A DNA stretch of 7,136 bases from Rhodopirellula sp. GTDB lineage: Bacteria; Planctomycetota; Planctomycetia; Pirellulales; Pirellulaceae. Of this stretch, positions 1-6,339 are shown piece after piece (position 1 is the stretch's first letter; the number at the start of each line of letters is the position of its first letter). The notes under the pieces were generated by a model that worked only from the letters and a program-made list of their open reading frames with translations, was not told where the DNA came from and made no database searches. The position numbers and the translations under genes were made by a program. The stretch spans positions 7,023 to 14,158 of the forward strand of contig DOPG01000216.1 of the NCBI GenBank assembly GCA_003513555.1. Reading direction: 5' to 3'.

Positions 1-96
1 TGGCTTGTTTCGGTTGCACGTGGACTGCTCTGCTTAGGCGCGTTTTCCGGCGGGATTGCCAACCGAGAGCCTCAATATGAAAAGGTGAGCAGATGA
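1..96 (+). CDS. Possible C-terminal tail of a membrane protein (5' partial)
   Basis: Frame 1 is open from the first base to a TGA at 94-96 and would give the last 31 residues of a protein whose body lies before the window. The visible part reads as a hydrophobic stretch (residues about 1-20, rich in Leu, Val, Ala and Gly) followed by a short charged tail ending Tyr-Glu-Lys-Val-Ser-Arg. This is the usual look of a last transmembrane helix with a polar end. The other two plus frames hit stops at 34-36 and 78-80. The piece is too short to assign a family, and a chance open frame of this length is quite possible. Confidence 0.3.
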   Translation, partial: WLVSVARGLLCLGAFSGGIANREPQYEKVSR

Positions 97-332
97 AGCA
101 GTTTTGCCATACTGGTTGAAGGACAAAAGGTTTTTGGGAAAAAGAAGACCATACGTTGGTTAGGTTGTCAGGGTACTGTTTTGATGGGTGAGTGTGGGAT
201 AACGCAGGGGAGCATTCCCGAAAGTGGTGGCTCCGCGAGTCAACATGGAGTGGGCTAGCAAGAGAAAGCGAATGGGCGTTTCTGTATCCAGCCTCATTGT
301 TATGCGTCTCACTAATAGGAGCTTAAAGGCAG

Positions 333-749
333 GTGCTAGCTTTAGTTTCCATAGCGATATCTGCGTGCGCAGTTTGTGTGCTTCCGTTTATGGTGAGTGG
401 TTTGCTCGCCGTGAATGATATGAGGCGAGGTCGCTATCGTTTAACTGGACGCGTTTGTCAGGTTGCCGCGATCCTCACGGTTTTGTATTCGCTGGCTATC
501 TGGATCGTTCAGTCGCCTATGACAATCGCAACGGCAGATGAGCTGTTTCATTGGCTGCTTGTGGTTGCTCTGTTGGATCTGGCTTTAATGTGTTGTGTTG
601 GCGTCTTTTCCTTGTTGGGTTACTTAGCGGGATCCAAGTGGGGAAGATCGAGGACTGGAGAATGGGGGCGTTCTCAGTTGCGGATGTCTGAGGTGACTGC
701 TACGGTGGCTGAAGAGACAGGGAATCCGTATCAAATCCCACGTGGATGA
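333..749 (+). CDS. Small hypothetical membrane protein, three predicted TM helices
   Basis: I do not recognise a family. The 138-residue product shows three hydrophobic segments at about residues 2-26, 43-60 and 73-99. The first two are separated by a basic loop (Arg-rich, residues 30-40), which by the positive-inside rule should be cytoplasmic. A polar tail of about 38 residues ends Gly-Asn-Pro-Tyr-Gln-Ile-Pro. An Asn-Pro-Tyr-Gln stretch is, from memory, frequent in short planctomycete membrane proteins, usually near the N terminus; here it is at the C terminus. The start is a GTG, the first start codon after an in-frame TAA at 324-326, with AGGAG at 317-321, 11 bases upstream. An ATG at residue 20 would remove most of helix 1 and is less likely. 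It converges on the EEP-fold gene with 90 bases between stop codons. The real start and the function are uncertain; that it is a membrane protein is fairly safe. Confidence 0.62.
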   Translation: MLALVSIAISACAVCVLPFMVSGLLAVNDMRRGRYRLTGRVCQVAAILTVLYSLAIWIVQSPMTIATADELFHWLLVVALLDLALMCCVGVFSLLGYLAGSKWGRSRTGEWGRSQLRMSEVTATVAEETGNPYQIPRG

Positions 750-839
750 GTTGAGGCTAGCGAATAAAGGGTGCCACATTGCCAAGGGGAAAGTTGAATC
801 TTTCAGAGTGGCGAGGGTTTTGTTACAAGATGCTGGGTC

Positions 840-1829
840 TCAGCGAGCAAAGATCAGTTCGATGGGGCGGTGATCGCTTGTAGTTTGATCATCGGGAAAA
901 TCATTTGGACGCACAATAACGCGGCATTCAATCCCCCATTCTTTTGCGGCCCCCGCAGCGAAGGCCAGATCAAGCATCGAATCTGGATAATTATCGATTC
1001 CGTCCCCGTCACGATCTGACCAGTTTGTGTCAATGAAAGTTTCCGGGGCCAGCCATGACCAGACATTATCACGCACCATTTCGTCAAAGGCAGCGTTGCC
1101 CTTCATTTTTCGGTAGTCAAAATCCATATTGAAGTCGCCGAGGGCGATCACGGGAACGTCTTGGTCGCGCGCCCACTCGCGAAGTCCGGCAGCTTGCTGC
1201 TGGCGAAAGTCAGCATTGCCTCTCGCAAGATGATTAGTCATCACGATCATTTGTTGACTGGAATTCCTGTCTTGAATTCTCACGAATAATGGCGATCGAT
1301 GGTTACCTGTATTCAAGATGTGCCTACGATGCTGAGTCAGTTCCTTGCTGTCGAGTAGTTCGTAACGAGCTTTTTTGACGAAGATCTGTAAGCGATCGGC
1401 GCGTCCCGTCTTGCCGTGAACTTCATGGTATTGGTTGGCGAGAGCCGAGCTATAGCGTTCAAAGCTGTGTTGGCTCACTTCGCTGAGACAGATGACGTCA
1501 TAGCCTATGAATTCAGCGAGCTGTACGCTGATGACGGCGGGGTCGTTTCCCCCGGATTCTACATTCCATGCGAGAAGCCGAACCTCGTTGGGGGGGACTT
1601 GCGGAAATTTACTGTTGTCCGCACGCGTGGTCAGTTGGTCGTTCGTGATTTGAAGCGGTCGTCTGTCGGTTGGGGCGAGGATGGAACCTCCAGACGCATT
1701 GCTGGTGTGAGCATGACTGTTCTCAACGTTTGGTACGGACGCCCCTGGCTGGGGTGGTGAACAACCTGAACTGATTAGCGCAGCAGTAATTGAAAGGACA
1801 GCGGTAATGTACTTGTGGGAAAGACGCAT
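840..1829 (-). CDS. Exported endonuclease/exonuclease/phosphatase (EEP) family protein, probable lipoprotein
   Basis: A 329-residue member of the EEP (DNase I / exonuclease III / inositol phosphatase) fold, which cleaves phosphodiester or phosphomonoester bonds with a divalent metal. Motifs in order: Asn89 in the opening strand (LLAWNVESGG); metal-binding Glu117 in LSEVSQ; Asn199-His200 in TNHLARG; Gly-Asp232-Phe-Asn234 in the GDFN motif; Asp287 in SMLDLAF (the position of the usual D-x-[VIL] motif); and catalytic Ser-Asp319-His320 near the C terminus. The whole catalytic set is present, so it should be active; nucleic acid, phospholipid or sugar phosphate cannot be told apart. Residues 1-22 form a signal peptide ending Ser-Ser-Gly before Cys23, a weak lipobox, followed by a polar Pro/Ser/His-rich linker to about residue 80. 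I chose the ATG at 1829. A frame extension back to a GTG at 1910 would put 27 residues, including Cys and Pro runs encoded by an 8-base tandem repeat, ahead of the signal peptide. No Shine-Dalgarno is visible at the ATG. Confidence 0.88.
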   Translation of the reverse strand: MRLSHKYITAVLSITAALISSGCSPPQPGASVPNVENSHAHTSNASGGSILAPTDRRPLQITNDQLTTRADNSKFPQVPPNEVRLLAWNVESGGNDPAVISVQLAEFIGYDVICLSEVSQHSFERYSSALANQYHEVHGKTGRADRLQIFVKKARYELLDSKELTQHRRHILNTGNHRSPLFVRIQDRNSSQQMIVMTNHLARGNADFRQQQAAGLREWARDQDVPVIALGDFNMDFDYRKMKGNAAFDEMVRDNVWSWLAPETFIDTNWSDRDGDGIDNYPDSMLDLAFAAGAAKEWGIECRVIVRPNDFPDDQTTSDHRPIELIFAR

Positions 1830-1840
1830 GAGGGGCGGTT

Positions 1841-1864
1841 GCAGTGGGGCAGTGGGGCAGTGGG
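1841..1864. repeat. Three tandem copies of an 8-base unit (GCAGTGGG)
   Basis: GCAGTGGG occurs at 1841-1848, 1849-1856 and 1857-1864 without a mismatch. It sits 12 bases upstream of the chosen EEP start, in the presumed 5' leader, where the transcript would read CCCACTGC three times. The unit length is not a multiple of three, so a gain or loss of one copy would break any longer reading frame through it. That supports the start at 1829 rather than 1910. Confidence 0.9.
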
Positions 1865-2204
1865 CACACAAGCACGGGGGCTCGTGTTGACGGCTGTTTA
1901 AGTTTAGCACCCGAACTGGCGTAGCAACATTCCCGCCAGCGCTTGCGGATCGCTTTCCCTTCGGCTCGAGACGGACTTAGTGTATGAGCCGGCGTTATTG
2001 ATCGTTGTGGGGCTGCGGCTTAAATCGCTGTCACTTTGATCGAGAACGATGGGATCCTCGGGGTGTATTGCATCGATGAGTGAAAGCACTGAGCATCTTG
2101 TTCTGGACGTGGGATTAATGAAGCGTGGACCTAGATTGCAATTTTGAAGAAATTACAGTTTGAACCGACTTTGTGGTGTTTCCGCTGGCAATGACCTCAG
2201 CTTC

Positions 2205-2232
2205 CTGTGAGATCACAGCGTTTTTCTTTTTT
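2205..2232 (+). terminator. Inverted repeat followed by a T-rich tract (possible terminator or operator)
   Basis: CTGTGA at 2205-2210 and TCACAG at 2213-2218 are perfect inverted copies separated by GA. Two bases later comes TTTTTCTTTTTT (2221-2232). As RNA this would be a 5-bp stem with a 4-base loop and a U tract, which is the shape of a weak intrinsic terminator for plus-strand transcription. No plus-strand gene that it would end is evident. The half-sites resemble those of CRP-type sites, but the spacing is 2 rather than 6, so that reading is not favoured. Confidence 0.3.
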
Positions 2233-2450
2233 GGAGGTGGGCCCAGGTTATGGGAACGTACGGTTGTGTCTTGGATCCATTTTGGTGCACACCATCGGTG
2301 CGACGGAGTCGGGCAGGAGGGCGTTGGCTTGATTGTTGCAGTCCGTCATGGTGCGGGAAGTTACACTGTGGTGGTGAGGCAGGCTGCACTGACTGAGTGC
2401 AATTGGACCCTTTGAGGTAGGTAGGTATCATTTGTGTATGGGTGCCGTGT

Positions 2451-2456
2451 AGGAGG
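2451..2456 (+). promoter_or_regulatory. Perfect Shine-Dalgarno AGGAGG upstream of the sulfatase
   Basis: AGGAGG lies 8 bases before a GTG at 2465 but 67 bases before the sulfatase ATG at 2524. It therefore cannot serve that ATG directly and points to a short upstream reading frame. Most other genes here have weak or no Shine-Dalgarno sequences, so a full-match site stands out. Confidence 0.5.
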
Positions 2457-2464
2457 CCCCTGCT

Positions 2465-2527
2465 GTGATTGATGTGGAAGTGGGCTGGAATTCACCTTGT
2501 GTACTGGAGCTACGCGTAAAGATATGA
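2465..2527 (+). CDS. Possible 20-codon leader ORF coupled to the sulfatase
   Basis: A GTG at 2465 sits 8 bases after a perfect AGGAGG and opens a frame of 20 codons ending at TGA 2525-2527. That stop overlaps the sulfatase ATG (2524-2526) as ATGA, the classic layout for translational coupling, in which ribosomes ending the first frame restart on the second. The peptide is mixed in composition, about half hydrophobic, with a single Cys and no run of one amino acid, so it is not an obvious attenuator peptide. The sulfatase ATG itself has only GGAG at 2506-2509, 14 bases away, so re-initiation would make sense of the layout. I see no family. A chance match of a 6-base site and a short frame remains possible. 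Confidence 0.35.
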   Translation: MIDVEVGWNSPCVLELRVKI

Positions 2528-4695
2528 GTATACGTCTGTTGTCAGCAATTCTTGCAATCTACATGTGTAGCAGTTTGCGCGGCGGGGAATTCGAGATAAT
2601 TGATCCTTCCAAGTCTTCGCCGTTAACAGCGAGGGTGGATGGGGCGACACTAATCGAGAAGGGAAATACGAAAGGGCAGACGTTCCGTTGTGAAAAAGGC
2701 GCGACGTTGACCGCACTTGCGTTGAGGGTGAGCGAGGTGTCTGAGGTGCATGACATCACGGTAGAATTCTGGCGGGTGGACAAGGGAGCACTCGCGGGTG
2801 AAGCGTTATTTCATCAAACAGGCGAGTTACCAACCGCATTAGTTCGCGGTCAGTCGATTCGGGTGATGTTTGCACGTTCGCTGAGGCTAGCAGCTGGTGA
2901 ATATGCGTTTGTCGTTAGTACAGAGAAATCCAAACTGAAGTTGAGTTTAGGTAACTGGTACAGTCGAGGTCACTTGATTCGGAACAACAAGGCAACACGA
3001 GGAGCATGGCGTCCCGGTGGTAGTTCTGGTCGTACCGATCTGATCTTTGAGCTGGCTGGGTTGCCGATAGAAACTAGGCAGGTTGGGGATTTGGAAGCGG
3101 CAGGTGAACTAGCCGATGCTATGAAGGCAGGACACCCGCAACCAATCAAGCGGTATACGAATCCTGACTTTAAAGTGGGGTCATTGCGCAACCTTGAACG
3201 TCGCCCCAACATTATCACGGTAATGGTGGATGATTTGGGATGGAATCAGATTGGTGTTCCAAGGGCAACTTTCAGCACCAATCCGTCACACTACCACACT
3301 CCGAATTTAGCGAGGCTCGCAAACGAAGGTATGTGCTTCACGAATGCATATGCACAACCCAATTGCGCTCCTACTCGGGCGGCCATGTTGTCCGGGCAAT
3401 ACCCAGCGAGAATACACAACGATGTGTATGTGGTGGGCAGTTTAAGTCGCCATGGCCGCGGCGGGGTGTCTCGCAACAACGCAAAGTTTCTCGCACCAAA
3501 TCAGACGGAAGATGTTGCGGCAGAAGCGGTAACAGTGGCCGAAGCTTTGAAACAGAATGATTATCAAACAGCGCACATTGGCAAGTATCATGTGGGGGGA
3601 CATGTAGGGCCAGAAACCTTGCCGGAGAATGTAGGATTTGATGTAAATATCGGGGGGTATACGCAAGGGCATCAGCCAGTTTGTTTTGCGAGCAGGAGGG
3701 CAGACGGGAGTTGGGGATTTCGCGGTTTAGGTCGCGGTGATTTGGATCGTTTTGCTGAACCGTACGCTGAAGACTATCTGCGCGAGCAGCAGTTTCCAGA
3801 CTCCCTTGCCGGGAGCCCTAAGCATATCAGTGATGCGGTTGCTGATGCGATGGAGGAAACGGTCAAGGGGTTTTCGGTGACAGGAAAGCCTTTCTATGTG
3901 CAAGTGCATCCCTACGCAGTGCACGGTCCGGTGCGGTCGCGTCCGGATCTTCAGGCAGCTGCGGGTGACGATGCTTTTTATGGTTTTGTACGAAGCGTTG
4001 ATGCCATTGTGGGCAGAGTATTGAAAACTGTTGAAGACCCAAACGGGGATGGAGATCAGACAGATAGCATCGCGAACCACACTTTGGTCCTGTTCACCTC
4101 GGATAACGGAGGAACGCACAAAGACAACCTGCCACTCAAGGGAACAAAGGGAATGTTTACAGAGGGAGGAATCCGTGTTCCATTGATCGCATGGTGGCCG
4201 GGGAAAATTCCAGCAACTACCGTCTCGAGCCGACTGGTTCATACGGTTGATTACTATCCCACCTATTTGCAGCTGGCTGGAGGCAAGTGGATGCCAGGGA
4301 TGGATGAGCATCCCTTGGATGGTTTTTCGTTTGCCGAAACGCTCATGAATCCTGATCAGGTGGATCGTGCCGAACCTGTGTTTTATCTGTTTCCCGGCTA
4401 CTTGGATCAGCGCGCTCAGCCATGTGTGGCGGTGATCGATCAGCTCAACGGTACGCAGTACAAATTGCTGTACTACTATGAGTCTGATTCGTGGGAACTG
4501 TACAATGTTAGCGATGATATTGGTGAGTTGACAAATATTGTGGATGATCAGCCCGAGCTCGCAGCTCGGCTTGCGGGAATGCTCGAGGCGTGGTTGAGAC
4601 AGCAACATCCGACTTGGAAGCCCAAGCTTCCCATCGTGAAAAGCACGGGTGAGCCAGCCGATATCCCCGTGTTTGACTACAGGGTTTCAAACTAG
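2524..4695 (+). CDS. Secreted formylglycine-type sulfatase with an extra N-terminal domain
   Basis: A 723-residue type I sulfatase (alkaline phosphatase superfamily), expected to hydrolyse sulfate esters outside the cytoplasm. The substrate, probably a sulfated polysaccharide, cannot be read from the sequence. Residues 1 to about 20 are a signal peptide. Residues about 22-181 form a separate Gly/Leu/Val-rich, probably beta-sandwich domain. The catalytic domain starts near residue 227: Asp236-Asp237 (metal); Cys281-Ala-Pro-Thr-Arg285, the C-x-P-x-R site whose Cys would be converted to formylglycine; Lys354 and His356 in GKYHVGG (usually GKWHLG); His462 and His467 in HPYAVHGP; Asp527-Asn528 in SDNGG (metal); and Lys542 before EGGIRVP. 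The C-terminal subdomain ends with the ELYNVSDD pattern typical of the family. Length is well above the usual 450-550 residues because of the front domain. The ATG at 2524 is chosen because it gives a clean signal peptide; a TTG at 2497 adds nine polar residues. It needs a formylglycine-generating enzyme, not seen in this window. It converges with the next gene. Confidence 0.95.
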   Translation: MSIRLLSAILAIYMCSSLRGGEFEIIDPSKSSPLTARVDGATLIEKGNTKGQTFRCEKGATLTALALRVSEVSEVHDITVEFWRVDKGALAGEALFHQTGELPTALVRGQSIRVMFARSLRLAAGEYAFVVSTEKSKLKLSLGNWYSRGHLIRNNKATRGAWRPGGSSGRTDLIFELAGLPIETRQVGDLEAAGELADAMKAGHPQPIKRYTNPDFKVGSLRNLERRPNIITVMVDDLGWNQIGVPRATFSTNPSHYHTPNLARLANEGMCFTNAYAQPNCAPTRAAMLSGQYPARIHNDVYVVGSLSRHGRGGVSRNNAKFLAPNQTEDVAAEAVTVAEALKQNDYQTAHIGKYHVGGHVGPETLPENVGFDVNIGGYTQGHQPVCFASRRADGSWGFRGLGRGDLDRFAEPYAEDYLREQQFPDSLAGSPKHISDAVADAMEETVKGFSVTGKPFYVQVHPYAVHGPVRSRPDLQAAAGDDAFYGFVRSVDAIVGRVLKTVEDPNGDGDQTDSIANHTLVLFTSDNGGTHKDNLPLKGTKGMFTEGGIRVPLIAWWPGKIPATTVSSRLVHTVDYYPTYLQLAGGKWMPGMDEHPLDGFSFAETLMNPDQVDRAEPVFYLFPGYLDQRAQPCVAVIDQLNGTQYKLLYYYESDSWELYNVSDDIGELTNIVDDQPELAARLAGMLEAWLRQQHPTWKPKLPIVKSTGEPADIPVFDYRVSN

Positions 4696-4710
4696 GCCCG
4701 TCGGTCGCAT

Positions 4711-5427
4711 TTATCGAGCAGGCCCAATGCGTTTGAGCGTCTTCATAGCGTCCTGCCAGTGGTCGGGCATGTTGATGACCGAGTCAGCATCACTGTGGTT
4801 GCCATACTTGCCAGCAATCTTAAGCGCCAGCTTCTTCCCCCGATCCATGCTGACCATGTAATACGTAAAAACGATGCCCCGGAATGTTTCCTTCTCGTAG
4901 AATCTGAAGAACACCGTGGGCATGCCACCTACGGTGAGTCGTTCGGGGGGGACTTCTCCGTTGATTCCCGTGCTGAGCTCAGGGATGTGTGGGATAAGGG
5001 CGTCTGGGTACGTCTTGGGAGGGCTTGAAAATCGGTCAAATGAGTCATCGTTGATCACTGCAAAGGTCAAGGTGCATGCATTCTGGCTAGTGAATGTATA
5101 GACAGTATCACCCGCTGCGGTTTCTCGGCGTGTGCGTTCTCCGAATCCCGGTGGCAAGGTCAGCGAGTAGCCCTCCTTAAATTCGCTGACCAAGAGCGTT
5201 TGTGTCGCCGCTGCGGTTGTTTCTGCTGCCGCAGTAACAACGCTTGGCGGCTTGTGAAATACTTTGCTGATCACAAGTGTCGTGCTGACGACGAGTATCA
5301 AACCGCAAAGGCAAGAGATCGCAGCAATCACGATGGTGTTGTTGCTGATCGATTCTTGTGGTGCTTCCTGATCGGGACGTTGGAAAGCTTGCACAGGAGC
5401 GTCAAGCTGATTGAACCTGTCTGGCAT
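4711..5427 (-). CDS. Hypothetical single-pass membrane-anchored protein
   Basis: I do not recognise the family with certainty. The 238-residue product has a polar, Gln/Pro-rich cytoplasmic start (1-30), one transmembrane helix at about 31-57, an Ala/Thr-rich linker (about 62-78) and a soluble domain of about 155 residues. That domain begins with a Tyr-Ser-Leu-Thr-Leu-Pro-Pro-Gly-Phe strand and alternates beta-like stretches, ending in an amphipathic helix with Trp-Gln-Asp-Ala-Met. The opening strand and layout recall PsbP/DUF1795-like domains, but this is only a resemblance. No catalytic motif is visible; single Cys residues at 39, 41 and 118 do not make a binding site. The predicted topology puts the domain outside the cytoplasmic membrane. 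The ATG at 5427 has no Shine-Dalgarno, but no other ATG keeps the helix. Only 15 bases separate its stop from that of the converging sulfatase, so the two transcripts probably overlap. Confidence 0.75.
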   Translation of the reverse strand: MPDRFNQLDAPVQAFQRPDQEAPQESISNNTIVIAAISCLCGLILVVSTTLVISKVFHKPPSVVTAAAETTAAATQTLLVSEFKEGYSLTLPPGFGERTRRETAAGDTVYTFTSQNACTLTFAVINDDSFDRFSSPPKTYPDALIPHIPELSTGINGEVPPERLTVGGMPTVFFRFYEKETFRGIVFTYYMVSMDRGKKLALKIAGKYGNHSDADSVINMPDHWQDAMKTLKRIGPAR

Positions 5428-5925
5428 GAGCGTTGAGCAGCGGGGTGGAATCGGAGACTTGCACGCGGACTAAGGCCCCAGTCTAGTTGATGTTGCTAAG
5501 GCGAGGCAGCTCAATTTGAGGAACTCTCTGCCTGAAGAATTTTGGAGTGAATGGTTAGTCAGGACGCGACACCTGTGCCTGCAACGAAGCGGGACTCGAA
5601 TAGGGAGCACGCAAATGTGGTTTGTGGCGTAAGGCAGGGGTTCGCAGGGTACATGGACTTGTTTGGTCGACTTGCTCGAAATTTGTGAGGGAAGTCTTCA
5701 CTTTGCATTGAGGCGGAATTCGGCGAACAGAGTGTAACGCAGAGAATAGGGTGTGGCATTTGGCTAGTATCAAGGAGGGCTGTTCAGAATTGTTCTTGGC
5801 ACGGTTGTTGACTGAGACGAATCCTTTGGGGGCGGTGCGATTACAATGCAGGCGTGGCCGGGCAGTTGCCTCGAAAAGGAAGCGGAAGTTCGCTTGAGTT
5901 CAGGACTCGAAATCGCGTTAGTTGA

Positions 5926-6303
5926 GTGGAAAAGATGACTGCAAGATCTTTGAGTGAGAGCTCTTCTCAGGGATCAGTGGATGGAACTCGGGTTCTGGCA
6001 GGCTCCGTCGGGGGTTCGCAACTCAGTGTATCACCTGGGATTTGTGCGTCAGGGTTCCAGTTTGGCATTGGCAGTGGGGACACAGGCAGTTTGCGTGGGG
6101 CTATGGAGATGTTTTTGCTGCTGATCGACGAAAGGGGTGTTATGGGTAAGTCATTCAGGGAGCTTCCGCGGCTGGTGCCAGATCTGGGTGTTGCGGAATT
6201 CTCTCTATCCGAGCACCTGCATCGGGTGGATCGTGGATTTCATTGTTTGGTTTTGGTAGGTTATCCGGCTGCATTGCGGGGTAAGCCCGCGATGACCGCC
6301 TGA
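5926..6303 (+). CDS. Doubtful 125-codon open frame
   Basis: A GTG at 5926 (or ATG at 5935) opens a frame to TGA 6301-6303, 36 bases before the DUF6807 start and on the same strand, so it would fit an operon if real. The predicted product starts Ser/Gly-rich (residues 8-60), then has one moderately hydrophobic stretch (about 58-68) and a mixed tail. I see no domain, no signal peptide and no clear Shine-Dalgarno. The last codons lie in a strong hairpin. It may be non-coding sequence that happens to be open, or the remains of a gene. Confidence 0.18.
   Translation: MEKMTARSLSESSSQGSVDGTRVLAGSVGGSQLSVSPGICASGFQFGIGSGDTGSLRGAMEMFLLLIDERGVMGKSFRELPRLVPDLGVAEFSLSEHLHRVDRGFHCLVLVGYPAALRGKPAMTA
6272..6294 (+). 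other. GC-rich hairpin upstream of the DUF6807 gene
   Basis: CATTGCGGG (6272-6280) can pair with CCCGCGATG (6286-6294) across a GTAAG loop. That gives nine base pairs including one G-T wobble at the third position. It ends 45 bases before the DUF6807 ATG and has no T tract after it, so it does not look like an intrinsic terminator. It could be a 5' leader structure or a dispersed palindromic repeat. Confidence 0.55.
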
Positions 6304-6330
6304 ATACGCCTTCCGAAATGCACGTGTCCC

Positions 6331-6334
6331 GGAG
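6331..6334 (+). promoter_or_regulatory. Ribosome binding site GGAG deciding the DUF6807 start
   Basis: GGAG at 6331-6334 is 5 bases before the ATG at 6340, good spacing. This favours 6340 over the in-frame ATG at 6421, which would give a shorter signal peptide but has no such site. Confidence 0.55.
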
Positions 6335-6339
6335 TCACC

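Larger units (their letters stand above)
1830..2464. other. Long divergent intergenic region without a convincing large gene
   Basis: About 630 bases separate the EEP gene from the possible leader ORF ahead of the sulfatase; both genes must be transcribed outward from here. Open frames exist (61 codons at 1904-2089 minus, 80 codons at 2173-2415 plus, 72 codons at 2213-2431 minus). None shows a signal peptide, TM pattern or recognisable motif, and the last two overlap each other. Visible structure is limited to the 8-base tandem repeat, an inverted repeat followed by a T tract at 2205-2232, and a short AGGT triplication at 2415-2426. I could not pick out a -35/-10 pair with good spacing for either gene. 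Confidence 0.6.
5428..6339. other. About 900 bases between divergent genes with no convincing gene
   Basis: This stretch separates the minus-strand membrane-anchored protein from the DUF6807 gene and must contain the promoters of both. The longest frame is 125 codons on the plus strand (5926-6303, GTG start). Its product is Ser/Gly-rich, lacks a recognisable domain or signal, and contains a strong RNA hairpin at its 3' end, so I treat it as doubtful. Two overlapping minus-strand frames of 66-72 codons near 5555-5773 have no features. A TACAAT at 5842-5847 resembles a -10 box but has no good -35 at normal spacing. Confidence 0.55.

Noticed and set aside
224..418. 64-codon plus-strand frame overlapping the small membrane protein
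   Set aside because: It overlaps the 333-749 gene in another frame, and its product has no hydrophobic pattern or motif, whereas the 333 frame gives three clear membrane segments.
770..815. Possible terminator between the converging genes at 749 and 840
   Set aside because: Only 5-bp stems (GAAAG/CTTTC, and distant GCCAC/GTGGC) with no T tract; too weak to call.
1830..1910. N-terminal extension of the EEP protein from a GTG at 1910
   Set aside because: The extra 27 residues come before a clean signal peptide and are partly encoded by an 8-base tandem repeat, so this is more likely untranslated leader.
1904..2089. 61-codon minus-strand frame just upstream of the EEP gene
   Set aside because: GTG start with no Shine-Dalgarno, no motif, signal or membrane segment. 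A real small gene cannot be excluded, but nothing in the sequence supports it.
2205..2218. CRP-type operator reading of TGTGA/TCACA
   Set aside because: The half-sites are separated by 2 bases instead of the 6 needed for a CRP/FNR-type dimer.
2173..2431. Two overlapping frames on opposite strands in the divergent intergenic region
   Set aside because: They lie on each other, lack motifs, and the plus-strand one runs through the inverted repeat and T tract.
3727..4608. 293-codon minus-strand frame inside the sulfatase
   Set aside because: Long, but it is antisense to the catalytic domain and C-terminal part of an unmistakable sulfatase, and its translation shows no domain.
5842..5847. TACAAT as a -10 promoter box
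   Set aside because: No acceptable -35 element 16-18 bases upstream, and it lies about 490 bases before the DUF6807 start.
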